A stretch of 64,000 bases of DNA from Phycomyces blakesleeanus NRRL 1555(-). Taxonomy: Eukaryota; Mucoromycota; Mucoromycetes; Mucorales; Phycomycetaceae. Shown piece by piece: positions 46,176 through 56,465 of this stretch. The position numbers and the translations under genes are program-made. The notes beneath the pieces are model-generated. The model did not search any database. It was not told the origin of the DNA and worked only from the letters and a program-made list of their open reading frames with translations. The DNA lies in assembly GCF_001638985.1 (NCBI RefSeq), contig NW_017265192.1:62001-126000 (forward strand), in the 5' to 3' direction. Each line of letters begins with the position of its first letter. The first letter of the stretch is position 1.

Positions 46176-49123
46176 TTATAGGTCTGCAAGAGAACCAAGT
46201 GACAATTTTGAGCCGCAGTTAAGCTCTGACCACACTATGTATGTTGTTGTTGTTGTTGTTGTTGTTGTTGTATTTATAGTCGCGTCCAACTTCACCAAAC
46301 CAACCAATTCTTTGACATCTGCCAGGTGAACTACCTTTGGCTTCATTTGCCCATTGTTAACAACTGGTATACCATTTACCAAACGGACTGCCGCAATCTC
46401 TACAAGAGCAAGTGGCCATCTCTTGTTGTTGAGCTTGTGCTAAAAGAAGACAACAACTTTTCCGAAGAAATCCTTGTAAACTGGGGAGTATGCAGAATTT
46501 ATGTTTCGGTTTTCATCAACCTGAATCTGTAATCTGATGTTATGTGCCTCCCTTACACAATTTTGGTCGAGTGCAGAGTCAATCACACAACCATTGACAA
46601 ATGCCTTGCGGCTAGTTTGTATAGCTGCTTCAATCATACTACACTCTTCCCCCTTTGATTCGTAGAAGTCTTCAAGAAGTTCTGAAAGACAAGAAATGCC
46701 TTCAAAACTATCTCGGATCGTTCTATTTCTCAAAGGCCCCCAGAACTCAATATCAGACCCAGCACCAACACGCTCACCCTCATCTGTCAATGGCCAACCA
46801 GCAGTGGAATCTTCATATTGTAAGTGTCGTGCTGTTCTTTCTTCTGTAATCATGACAGTGGCTCCGGCCTCTGCTTGTTGTATTTGTGCTAAGCCAAGCA
46901 TTATATTGCCAGTGTTAACATTTATAGCAGAATTACTCTTGATAGCCCTTAAGTATTCACCAATTGCCTGTTCCACGGATCTGGCACTATATGCATGAGG
47001 TGGGCCATATGCGTCAATCATGAGAGGATAGTGCTGAAGAAGATGCTGGTTTATAGTGAAAATATTGATTTTGATTTTTCCACTTGTAAGCAGCGATTCC
47101 AGGTACATGTTCCATATTTCAAGTTTACTGAAGAAAAATAGTTAGAATAAATAATAGAATAACACATAGCTTTTACTAAAATATACCTTTTGATAGAGGT
47201 TTGTTCCTCTGCTGATAACTCCCAGCTCATGAGTAGGTTACATGGTTGAACCAAGCCAAGTAACGCGTTCCGGGCAGTTGCATCTCCAATACGCTCTGCC
47301 ACCAGCATAGGGACGACGAACAGAAGAAAGTCTGCTCAATCGACGGCCTTGAACGACCCGGGGTTCTTGTATACATCTCTCCAATCGCCATGGAAGGATG
47401 TAGGGATGGTATTTCTTGTTTTGTACATTGCTGTACCGATCTCCTTCCGAACACCAGAAGAAAGAGCAAAACAATGGTCTGTTCCGTAGGTACCAGAAAC
47501 CAAACCCCAGACTTGCTTGCTTATTCCATGGCAAAGTCCATGCATCTCATTGAGGGCAAAAAACAATGGTCCAGAGAATACCTTCAATGTTGCCAGGGGG
47601 GATTGTCCGTTTAACCCTTTGCGGCTGGATGCACTGGCCTGGGAAAAATTCTGGAAACTTTCCAGTGTACAGATATTGGTGCTGGGCAAAGTTCTGAAGT
47701 ATTGTCCATGCTTGGGACATTGGCCGACAACATGACAGATACGGCAACCGTCTTTGCTCATATGTCCAGAATGACATGCCAACTTTGCTAAGGTGGGAAT
47801 GTCACCAGTGACCATTAAGACATGTACCTTGGCACGAATGGTCTCGTTTGGTGTCTTGACGATCATCCCTTCGCTCTCCAACACCAGGAGCTCTTTCATC
47901 GTTGGTTTCATGAACGACCAGAAATTGGCAGGTGCACCTGGACCTGAGATCATTGCGATCTGGAGTATTCTGCTTCTCTCATACCGGACCATGGGATTCA
48001 GGTTAAGAATGGTGGCATGGAGGATCGTTACAGAACCAGGAACATTGTGTGGTGTCAATCCATCAACAGACAACAAAATTGCAATTTCATCTTTTCCAGA
48101 AAACAGATGTTTTGCTTGCTGGTAAACCTGGCCATCAAACACATCGGTTTTACTTCCATTCAAGCTTGACTCATAATTATGGTGGTAATGCATATCTGCT
48201 CTTGTATTCTCGTTGGCTAACACAAGAGCAAGTTGTCTCACCAATGGAAGCTGTATCATTGTGGCAGTAGGAACCAGATCACCACCCTCAGTTTCTCCAC
48301 GTCTTGTTTTGTACTGGCTTTGTCCACAGTTGGAGCACTCAGTCTGGGATAGACTGGTAAAGAGCATACATCCCCTCTGACAGATATCATGGACTGTCTC
48401 TTCAACACCAGAGAAACACTTCAAAAGCTTTTTGCCAAGATGAGGAGTATATGCTCTGTATGTAATACAAGTTGACGTTTCCAAAATGCTGTTGAAATGC
48501 TTGACTATCATTTCATGGGCATTGTGGGAGATACCAAAATCCTTAATGATCTTGAGAAACTCAAGGTTCTTTGCGTCGTCTTTGTCAGGGGTAGGTGCAG
48601 GCTGACTGAAGTCAAAAACCAAAGGAGATGTTTTGTTTTCAATGATATCCATGTCGTTGCCAAGTTCCGCATCATACTTTAACAAGGTAGACAATAATTA
48701 GCATTATATAATAAGACATGTATATCTATATATATATCTTACCATAGACTCATCATTATCATCATTACTAAAGATATTCATAATTGGATCATCGATATCT
48801 TCGCTGTTGAGTGTATCCATGATCTGATCTTTGATTGCATCAGCACGTTCTCTGCTTGTTTATGAAGGTAATACAATTAATTACACTCTCTAATAGTATG
48901 TATGTGATTTGTAGATTTACTCGATAGTGTCATTTGAGACAGTGTTCAAAACAACACTGACTTGTCCAGGAACAAGCGTGGTCTGTGAAGTCTGGATATC
49001 ATTATGTCTTCTATGACGGTTCTTAAAGCATTGAGCTCTACAACTCTTGGCTTTTTTTAAATTGGTGTGGCGCTCTTTGTATTGATTGCATTGGTAACTA
49101 TCAAGGATTGAATTTGAAGACAT
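46176..49123 (-). pseudogene. CACTA-C transposase, tnp2 family
   Basis: Exon 1 (49123-48917) begins with a Cys/His-rich YQCNQYKERHTNLKKAKSC. A short acidic exon follows (about 48855-48745). The main exon (from about 48694) has DICQRGCMLFTSL, TECSNCGQSQYKTRR, ILLSVDGLTPHNVPGS, GDIPTLAKLACHSGHMSKDG and FFALNEMHGLCHGISK, all in the order typical of tnp2. A TGA at 47336 interrupts KAVD-ADFLLF; CACTA-A has Trp there (RAVDWLDFLLY). A 59-bp intron follows (47128-47186). The next exon (QHLLQHYPLMIDAYGPPHAY and on) reaches a TAG at 46440, after which the frame continues (HKLNNKRWPLALVE) to 46176. The C-terminus includes a Thr run from an (ACA)n tract. Two stops, no frameshift. Confidence 0.85.
46232..46271. 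repeat. (GTT)n microsatellite
   Basis: About 13 GTT/TTG units inside the C-terminal reading of the CACTA-C transposase; on the coding strand it gives a threonine run. Confidence 0.9.
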
Positions 49124-49459
49124 TTTTTAAGTTGGAAATAAACACTTAAGAATAAAGGTATGAATATTGATAATTCCTTTTAAATAATATGCCTTTATAC
49201 TTAATAGCGTTGAGATTTGTATAGACTTAATGACTACAAGTAGGCAATGACATAGATGATACAAATATAAACTCAGGAACAGAAGCTAAAACATTGCGTA
49301 ATAGCTGTTATTAGAACTACAGTAGCCCAATAATAATATTGGCTGGACCAATAGGTTAAACTCGTTTATATGAAACTAATAATAGACAATAGAAAATTTT
49401 TTCGACCTTTATCTTTCTTTTACAACAATCCTTTTTCTCAGGTAAACCAAACTCTCAAC

Positions 49460-50114
49460 ATGAATAACACAGATAACAATTCCATCTCTTTGCTACACGC
49501 CATGTACAATGAGATACTCTCTTTGAAGGCAGGCCAAGAAAAGACCAAACTTGAAATGAAGGCACAGATCGAAGAGTTGAAGCTCAAAATGAAGACGAGC
49601 ATTGAAGATTTGAATTTGGAGATTACTGCTCTCCAGAGCCAACTGGAGAATAGAAACATTTCCAACCAACACACTTCGCCTTCTGTCTCTGCCATTGTAA
49701 GACAAAAAAAAAAACGAGTTGAATATATATTAATATGTCATTTAATAGTCTAGTGCTAATACCATCCGCAAACCAGTGAGCATATTCCGTGAAATAACTT
49801 TAAAGCATATCTTCAAGATGATAAGTGAAGACCTTGGCATTGAAGTAACAAGTAACGAAAAGGCCACACTCAATATGTGTACAAAGCTTATATGTGATGA
49901 TATGGCTGCCCATCCTTCAGTGATAGCTCTTGGTCCTAATCCTAGCTGGGGGTCTATACCAGTAGCACTTAAGAAAGAAATGTGTGCCAGGCACGCAAAT
50001 ATAATGAAGGATTTTGGTATAGACTTCACTAGATGTCTCGGAAACTGGGCATCAACTGCAAGAGTTGCACATCTCTGGAGGGACCGCCATAAAATATTAC
50101 AGTCTTGTAAGTAA
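49460..50114 (+). CDS. CACTA-C accessory protein, N-terminal coiled coil
   Basis: Exon 1 (49460-49696) encodes MNNTDNNSISLLHAMYNEIL and a strong heptad coiled coil (EKTKLEMKAQIEELKLKMKT, then DLNLEITALQSQLENR). A 52-bp intron (49697-49748) keeps the frame. Exon 2 encodes SSANTIRKPVSIFREITLKH, ICDDMAAHPSVIALGPNPSW, and a C-terminal GIDFTRCLGNWASTARVAHL, ending at TAA 50114 or continuing past a GTAAGT there. Diverges from the transposase, whose ATG is 336 bp away, so both may share a promoter region. Family unknown. A role in binding the subterminal repeats just downstream is my inference. No stop interrupts it, so it may be intact although its transposase is not. Confidence 0.6.
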
Positions 50115-50179
50115 TCCAGTGTAGTGGAATTGAATAGAATATCTTACTATAAAAACCTAGAATATTAAACAGTAAATAG

Positions 50180-50572
50180 CCAATAAAATGTATCTATAGA
50201 TTTTTTTATGCTTTAACAGCCAATAAAATAAACAATATTATTTATTTTTCTGTCATAATAACCAGTAAAATAAACAATATGATTTTTTTTCTGTCATAAC
50301 AACCAATAAAAATGATTAATAAAAATGATCTTCTATTGTAATAACTAATAAAAATTTGTATTTATTAAAATGATCAAACATTTACATGTATATTATCCAA
50401 TAAAAAACTGTTTTCATAAAAGTAACATTAAAAAAATTACTAGTGTCCAATAGAATTCCTTTCTAAGCTAAAATATTAAAGTAATAAATGACATTTAAGA
50501 GAGTACCCAATAAAAGTAATCGATTATATAATATACTTTATACAATAAAGAATGAAACACTGTCCAATAGAA
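50180..50572. repeat. CACTA-C subterminal repeats (CCAATARAA)
   Basis: CCAATAAAA or close variants (CCAGTAAAA, CCAATAGAA) at 50180, 50220, 50262, 50303, 50398, 50448, 50508 and 50564, spaced roughly 40-95 bp, plus weaker matches between. Just inside the right end follow short G+C-rich direct repeats (AACCGCCAYAAAG, 50654-50705). Confidence 0.7.
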
Positions 50573-51349
50573 GAGCCAACAAAGGAGAATCAGAAAGCGG
50601 AGATCTGTAATATGTATTTAAACTCCAGGGGGCAAAGTGGATATTTGGCAAAAAACCGCCACAAAGCCGCCCTGTCAAACCGCCATAAAGCAGCCATAAA
50701 ACCCCACTTTTTTTCCCGTAGTGGTATATCTACAAGACAAGTGAAAAAAGCAGTGGGTATCACTCAAAATTATTACCAAATAAAACCCGAAAAAAAAGAT
50801 TTGAGTCATACAATATGAAGTCAACTTGAATCTAGTTGAAAACTGAATGAACATTATTTTAACATGAGATGTATATTATATCAAGATACTTACATAGAAT
50901 ATAAAACCTATCAAGTATAACATAGCAGCACAAGAGTATTATTAGTTTTTTTTGTTCTTTGAAAAAAATCTATTATGCATCATTCAAAAATTAATTGTAG
51001 CAATGCTGCAGATGTTGTACATTAGTTTTCAATGTTGATGACTATATAGATACCAATCACATAAAAAAGGACAACGTATCTTTATTTTAAGAGAAAGAAT
51101 AAAAAAAACAAGAGAAAGAAAGAGAAAAGAAGAAAATAAAAGACAAATATAAAAACCGAACTAAAAATACACTAAAAAATATTTTGATCCAACCAAAACC
51201 TCCTATGATCTTCAGCTTCTGTTATGTGCTAGTGCAACACTCATTTCTGCCAGAGGAGAACTTTATAAAAAAGTAAAAAGTTTATATTAGTTTCGTATTG
51301 ACAGCACCAAACCAGCAGAAACCATGGTAACTTACAGCACATCCACCAT

Positions 51350-52232
51350 AATAGGCGACTTACTACCATCAGTTTCTGATATATTATCAGAAGACAGCAA
51401 AGAATCATTTGCATCTTGCTGTGCCTTATAATTTTTTTAAAGGTTTATTAAAACATATGAATGAAATCGTTTAATTAATAAACTTACAATGTTCTTCTCT
51501 ACCATTCTTCTTTTTTGCTTCTGGCTGTCACTTTTGAAGCTTTCCCGGAGGAGGCTTTTGGTATATCACATGCTCTTGCACTTGTAGATAGCAAAGCCAT
51601 TATCCTTTGTCATTCTCTCTAATTGCATCCTGTAGTATTCCCAGTGCTTTGCCAGAATACCTTTCCATTCTTTACTTAAAGCAGAAAAGTCTTTGTCAAT
51701 GAGATCGTGCTTGATCATGCGGCTCAACGTCTTGAGCTGCAATCATTTCATAGACAAATCGTTGTCTGAAAGAAGTATCAATTGGGACAAAAGTTGCCCT
51801 TCTGAGATTTCTTTGCAACGATCTTTCTACTCCTGCTCATGAAGCAACTGCAACAACAAATTGTATTTCTGGGCTTCATTTTTCCCTTTGAAATCGCCAC
51901 CTGTACCAATTACTTGCTTGTCAAGCTGGTCAGGATACTCAGTGAAATGAGACCTTTTTACAGACTTGGCAACACATTCAAGAGCTACCAAAAAGGAAGT
52001 TGTATACCATCATATTAATAAGACAAGTAAATATACAGATATATAGTAAATGTATCTTACCACTTTGCTCAATGATGCTTTGTTGCATTATACTAAGATC
52101 TTCTGCACTAACAGTTGAAGCAAATTGTTTGCTAAACTGATCTTGAAGCATGCGTACCATTTGCTTTATTTTGGCAATATCAATTTCAATTTTTCTGATA
52201 GAGTTTATGAGTGCGATGTTGATATCAGACAT
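51350..52232 (-). pseudogene. CACTA-A accessory protein, broken
   Basis: Clear paralogue of the gene at 60810-61865. Exon 1 (52232 to about 52060) reads MSDINIALINSIRKIEIDIA and RMLQDQFSKQF, a coiled-coil start. Exon 2 (about 51984-51490) reads TEYPDQLDKQVIGTGGDFKG, EAQKYNLLLQLLHEQE and so on. Three stops in exon 2 fall on codons that are Trp, Arg and Trp in the other copy (HEQDWKARC, TVKRLHLK, KRMWCARSL). Exon 3 remnants lie near 51430-51340. Divergent from its tnp2 gene, with 514 bp between the start codons. Confidence 0.7.
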
Positions 52233-52746
52233 TTTTGAATTATTATTTTTTAAGAAAGATAAAAAGAATAAAAGTTGTACTTCCCATTATATATTTCATA
52301 ATGTTTACTTGTTTAACTTTTTGAAAAAAAGATAAATCAACTTAACTATAAACATATGATTGCTACGACATTATTTTTTTAATTTTCAATGCCAGAATAT
52401 TTTACTGGTTAAAATAATGACATCAGTGTAAATGGACTTTATAATAGTAACACAATGTTTAAATACGATATAATTAATTAAGCATTCATCATTGATCTTG
52501 TAAAGTAAATGTTATAATAGTTATACTTATATAATACTTGTTGTCATTGTTGATCAAGATGTGCTTCGCTAATATTATCATCATTTTTATTATTGTGATA
52601 TCATTGCAAAAAATAAAATAAAAGAAAATAAGCAAATTATCCTGAGATGAAAAGTATATAAAGCTCTCTTTTATGTTGTGCAGATATAACCAGAATCTTT
52701 TTTACAGTTTCATTTTATATACTTAATACTTACTAAAGCAACCAAT

Positions 52747-55740
52747 ATGTCTTCCTCCAACATCAATCAGCAGAGAGATAGATTATCTACACAAACACAC
52801 AAATGCAATCAATGTGCCCTGTCGTTCAACATTTACCATCAGCTTCAGAACCATAAGAAAGGTTATGAAAGCAACTTGGCATCAGCAAATATCATTTCAC
52901 AATATATTGCAGAGGATGTTGAACTGCAAAATGATATTAGAAATGACATTATTGACAATAATAAATTAGTTAGCAATTCAGGTAATAATAATCAGTATAA
53001 AATTATTAATAAGTGATTGGAATACTCATTTAATAATGCATTATAAATTATGCTGTGAATGCAATGGAGATTCGCGAGGCCATTTCTTACAAGGGCAGTT
53101 TTAGTTTCGAGGACAGTGAGGGTGAAGCTCGCATTTACAATAGCAGCAGAATCGGTAGCAATACCTTTACAAAGGCCAAGTTGATGAGTATTTATCTCTC
53201 TCAATTGGTGCTTCAGCACGGAGTTTCCAGGGCAGCTTATAGAGACATTGTCCGATTTGTTAATACAATCATTCAAGATCACAATGAAATTATGTTGGGT
53301 AAAATAGAATATTTATGTTACCTTACACTTTAATTTCAAATTTCTAACATGTAGTGATGTTGTTCCTTTTTTTTTAGAACCTGGAGCTAAGATCAGCCAT
53401 GGCAAAACTGCTGATGCTTTGCTCAAATCCAAGTCAAGTGTCAAGGGCCATGAGTATGATGTTTGTCCTAATGGTTGCTAATTGTATAGCATTAATGACG
53501 ATCAGGAATCTTGTGTTGACTGCAGCAAACTGCGATACAAGACTGATACTGAGCAAAGTCAAACACCAGCTGCCAGTATGAAGCTCATGTCAGTCAGTGA
53601 CATGCTTTCTCAAATGCTGGCTGATCCAGCCACAAGAGAACTCCTTCATTACAGGGCTAACCGGGAATCTGTAGCTGGTCATCTCACCAATATTTTCGAT
53701 GGTGAAAATTACAAGCAGTTGGTGCAGCAAGGCTTGTTCTCAAATTCCAACAATATTGCCATTGGACTATATACCAATGGTTTTGTTAACCAAAAAAAGG
53801 GCAAGAGTTCGTACACCATCGTTCATGCTGTTGTATTCAATCTTGACCCATCAATAAGGTAATAAATCAATTAATATATAAATTTCAAAAAAAGTTACTA
53901 ATAAAAAGCTTAGATACACAAATGAATACCTCTTGCAGCTGGCAATCTTGCCTGGCCACAAGAAGCCTACCCACTTGGACTCTTTTCTGATGTCAATCAT
54001 CAGTGAAATAAAAGATATTGAGGTGCATGGCTTGGTGATCAAGAGCAATGGAGTTGAGGTTTGCTGTGCCAAGATCCACTTGTTGCTTGCTTCTGATGAC
54101 ATCCCAACTGTGGCTGGCATGGCGCACATTGGCTCACATGCCAGTTTGTTTGGTTGCCAAATCTGCAAAACAAAAGGAAAAGCCTCAGACAACAGACGGC
54201 ACAGAATGTACTTTGAAGATAGTTCCGCTCCTTTGCAACCTTTGGAAGACTTCAAAACCGGCAATCCTGTAAGTATATAACAGTTTAATTAGATTTTTCT
54301 TGTACTAAATAATTGCTTATAATAGATAAAAAATATATATCTGCCAAGCATCTTTCATGAACTGTCAACCTTCTCCGGATCTTCCTTCTTCGCACTAGAT
54401 GAACTTCATTTAGTTGCAAAAGGAATCAGAAAGCACATTTACAGCTTGATCACTGTGTCCCTTACCAAGGAGACATAATTTTTTTATACCCGCCCAGATG
54501 ATACCTTCTCTACCACAGAATATCCATTTTTCATACCAAGAACTAGACTTGTGACAATTGGCAACTGTATCACAAGTTCAAGACCATATATATCTGTATT
54601 ATTCCAAGGCAGTTTTGATAACATCTTCTCCAAGATTGATGGCACTCGGGCAGTAGATTGGCTTGATTTTCTTCTGTACATTGTTCCCACTCTTGTTGTC
54701 CTATTCTTACCGAACAGGGCAGTGAAAACTGCGGTGTTGTCACTTGTCAAAGGTTGTGCACTGGCATTGCAATAGACAATGACTTCGGAGTTGCTGAATG
54801 AGATGAATGTGTAAGTCATAATGCCTCTAACACTATATCACTATACAAAACTAATCACAACCTTTTTTTAAAAATAATAATAACAACAACAATAGACATT
54901 TTAAACACTAGCACCACTATCTATCACAACAAGTCCAGAACAAGAGTATATCTTATAGTGTCTTCAGACCAGTACAGCACTATCTTGTGCATATACCATT
55001 TATTGTCAAGCAACTAGGTCCACTTCAATGCTACTCCACTTGATCAATGGAGAGAGTAATTGGTGTCTTTTTTAAGCTAATCAAGTCTAAGTGCAAGGGC
55101 GGCCGTAATGCCAGTTTTCTTGTGAAACAAGTTACATTGCATAACTATGTCAACACAGCCATCAGTATTCAGAACGAAATTGATCTTATTCAGCCCAAGT
55201 CGTATGCTAAAGAAAGTTATATGAATCTTTCTAATGATTCTAGTGGTGCACAGTTGTGGAAGCCATTTTATTGATTTGCTCATTTGAACGATGATTTGGT
55301 GGAAGGTGTAAGCGGCCCTAGTGTGAAGGATGCCTTAACTAGATACTATCAACGAACTTTGGGTCTGATGATTTCTGATATTGGTGATTCTACGATTGTT
55401 GTTACTGGTTGTTTATGAATGAGTTCAACTGTATATTCATCTTGCATGTATTGACAAAGAAGAAATGAAAGAAGCTGCAGTAATCATTATGTGATGTTTA
55501 TCTGTCCTTACAGAAAGTAAGTGTATCATTTTTCAATATAAAATCAAAAGTTGCTTACATTATATTTATTTATTTACTTTAGCAACTGTAACATAATTGT
55601 TTACAGCTGGCTCGTTAGTGTGGTATTATTCTTCTTGCAGCATGAGGATTCACTTGGCTCTCTTCGTTTCTTTGCTTTTGTTGAAGTAATGAAGGAACAT
55701 GACGCGGCTGCCCACAACTCTTCCATACCAATTGTCAAAT
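52747..55740 (+). pseudogene. CACTA-A transposase, tnp2 family
   Basis: Exon 1 from ATG 52747 has a zinc-finger start, CNQCALSFNIYHQLQNH, whose second His is Tyr (CACTA-B has His). Later exons give SFSFEDSEGEARIYNSSRIG, YLSQLVLQHGVSRAAYRDIV, AKISHGKTADALLKSKSSVK, CVDCSKLRYKTDTE, NIAIGLYTNGFVNQKKGKSS, VVFNLDPSIRYTNEYLLQLA, SDDIPTVAGMAHIGSHA, CQICKTKGKASDNRRH, GTRAVDWLDFLLYIVPTLVV and a C-terminal FAFVEVMKEHDAAAHNS. Introns of 60-80 bp lie near 52980-53050, 53297-53378, 53862-53911 and 54269-54328. Stops near 54475, 54773, 55270 and 55415 and weak splice sites make it inactive. Confidence 0.75.
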
Positions 55741-55744
55741 AGCG

Positions 55745-56400
55745 GTCACAAAACAGCTCAATAGGTTGCCAAACACAACCCAAATATGCAGTATCTGATT
55801 CTTGAGACTCACACAAAACTCAGGTATTTTTCGGTGGGTTTTTAAAAATTGGCAGTACTTTTTTGAAAAAAGAAAAGTATTTATCTGTTTCCATATAATT
55901 TTCATAAAAATACCATGACAAATACCATGATATATCGCATATCGGACTCATATGAAACGCAAGCTCAGATACATCCAATAAACAACGACTTTTGACTTTT
56001 GGTTACTTATTATAGTCAATATTTATTTTTATATTTATTTTACATGTTACACTACAATATATTAGGAAGAGAAGTATTAATCCTTAGTGGTTCATCTAAT
56101 AATAAAAAGATATCTTTATTTGCAAGGCATTTGAAGTCTATGATTGGTTTACCTTTAACAAACAAAGACATTGGTTCCTGACAATGTCTTCTATACTTCC
56201 AATACACTATTCTACTTGAATGTGATTAGTTCTCTTCATAATATATTTTTAGTACGATGTACTCTGATAGTTTTCATTAAAAAAAGGATATAAAGAGTAC
56301 TACAATTAATAGAAAAAGAAACTACCTTTATAACAAACCAAACATTCTCATAAAGAGCTGTAAGTATATCTTGCCATAATTAATACGTTATTACTTCAAA
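55745..56400. other. No gene recognised between CACTA-A and Crypton-A
   Basis: AT-rich. Contains a short unrecognised frame (about 55999-56181) and, near 55835-55870, an AAAATTGGCAG motif reminiscent of CACTA-A terminal sequence. It probably holds the unresolved right end of CACTA-A and the left end of Crypton-A. A donor-like GTAAGTATATC is at 56362. Confidence 0.35.
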
Positions 56401-56465
56401 TTTTCAAAGACTTTATGAATAATGTTGTTGATATATTATACATTATTTTATTTCTATTTATTCAG

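Larger units (their letters stand above)
45845..50723. mobile_element. CACTA-C, complete element (4,879 bp)
   Basis: Left end CACTATGGGAAAAAATGG (45845), right end CCACTTTTTTTCCCGTAGTG (to 50723): inverted repeats with the CACTA hallmark. GTA flanks both sides (45842-45844 and 50724-50726), the 3-bp target duplication typical of this superfamily. It carries a tnp2 transposase (-), a divergent accessory gene (+) and subterminal repeats. Confidence 0.9.
45180..55800. mobile_element. CACTA-A element, interrupted by CACTA-C
   Basis: The left end CACTATGGTTAAAAAAGTGG at 45180 is followed by TTACCACTTTGGTAGCATAA, as in CACTA-B (59571). Left flank material (45180-45844) and right flank material (50724 onward) correspond to adjoining parts of CACTA-B (59571-60373 and onward), which shows the interruption. 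It carries a coiled-coil gene (-) and a tnp2 transposase (+). The right end could not be found; the limit is the last transposase-like sequence. Confidence 0.7.

Noticed and set aside
55999..56181. 60-codon plus-strand frame between CACTA-A and Crypton-A
   Set aside because: No motif, no match within the window and AT-rich context; not enough to call a gene.
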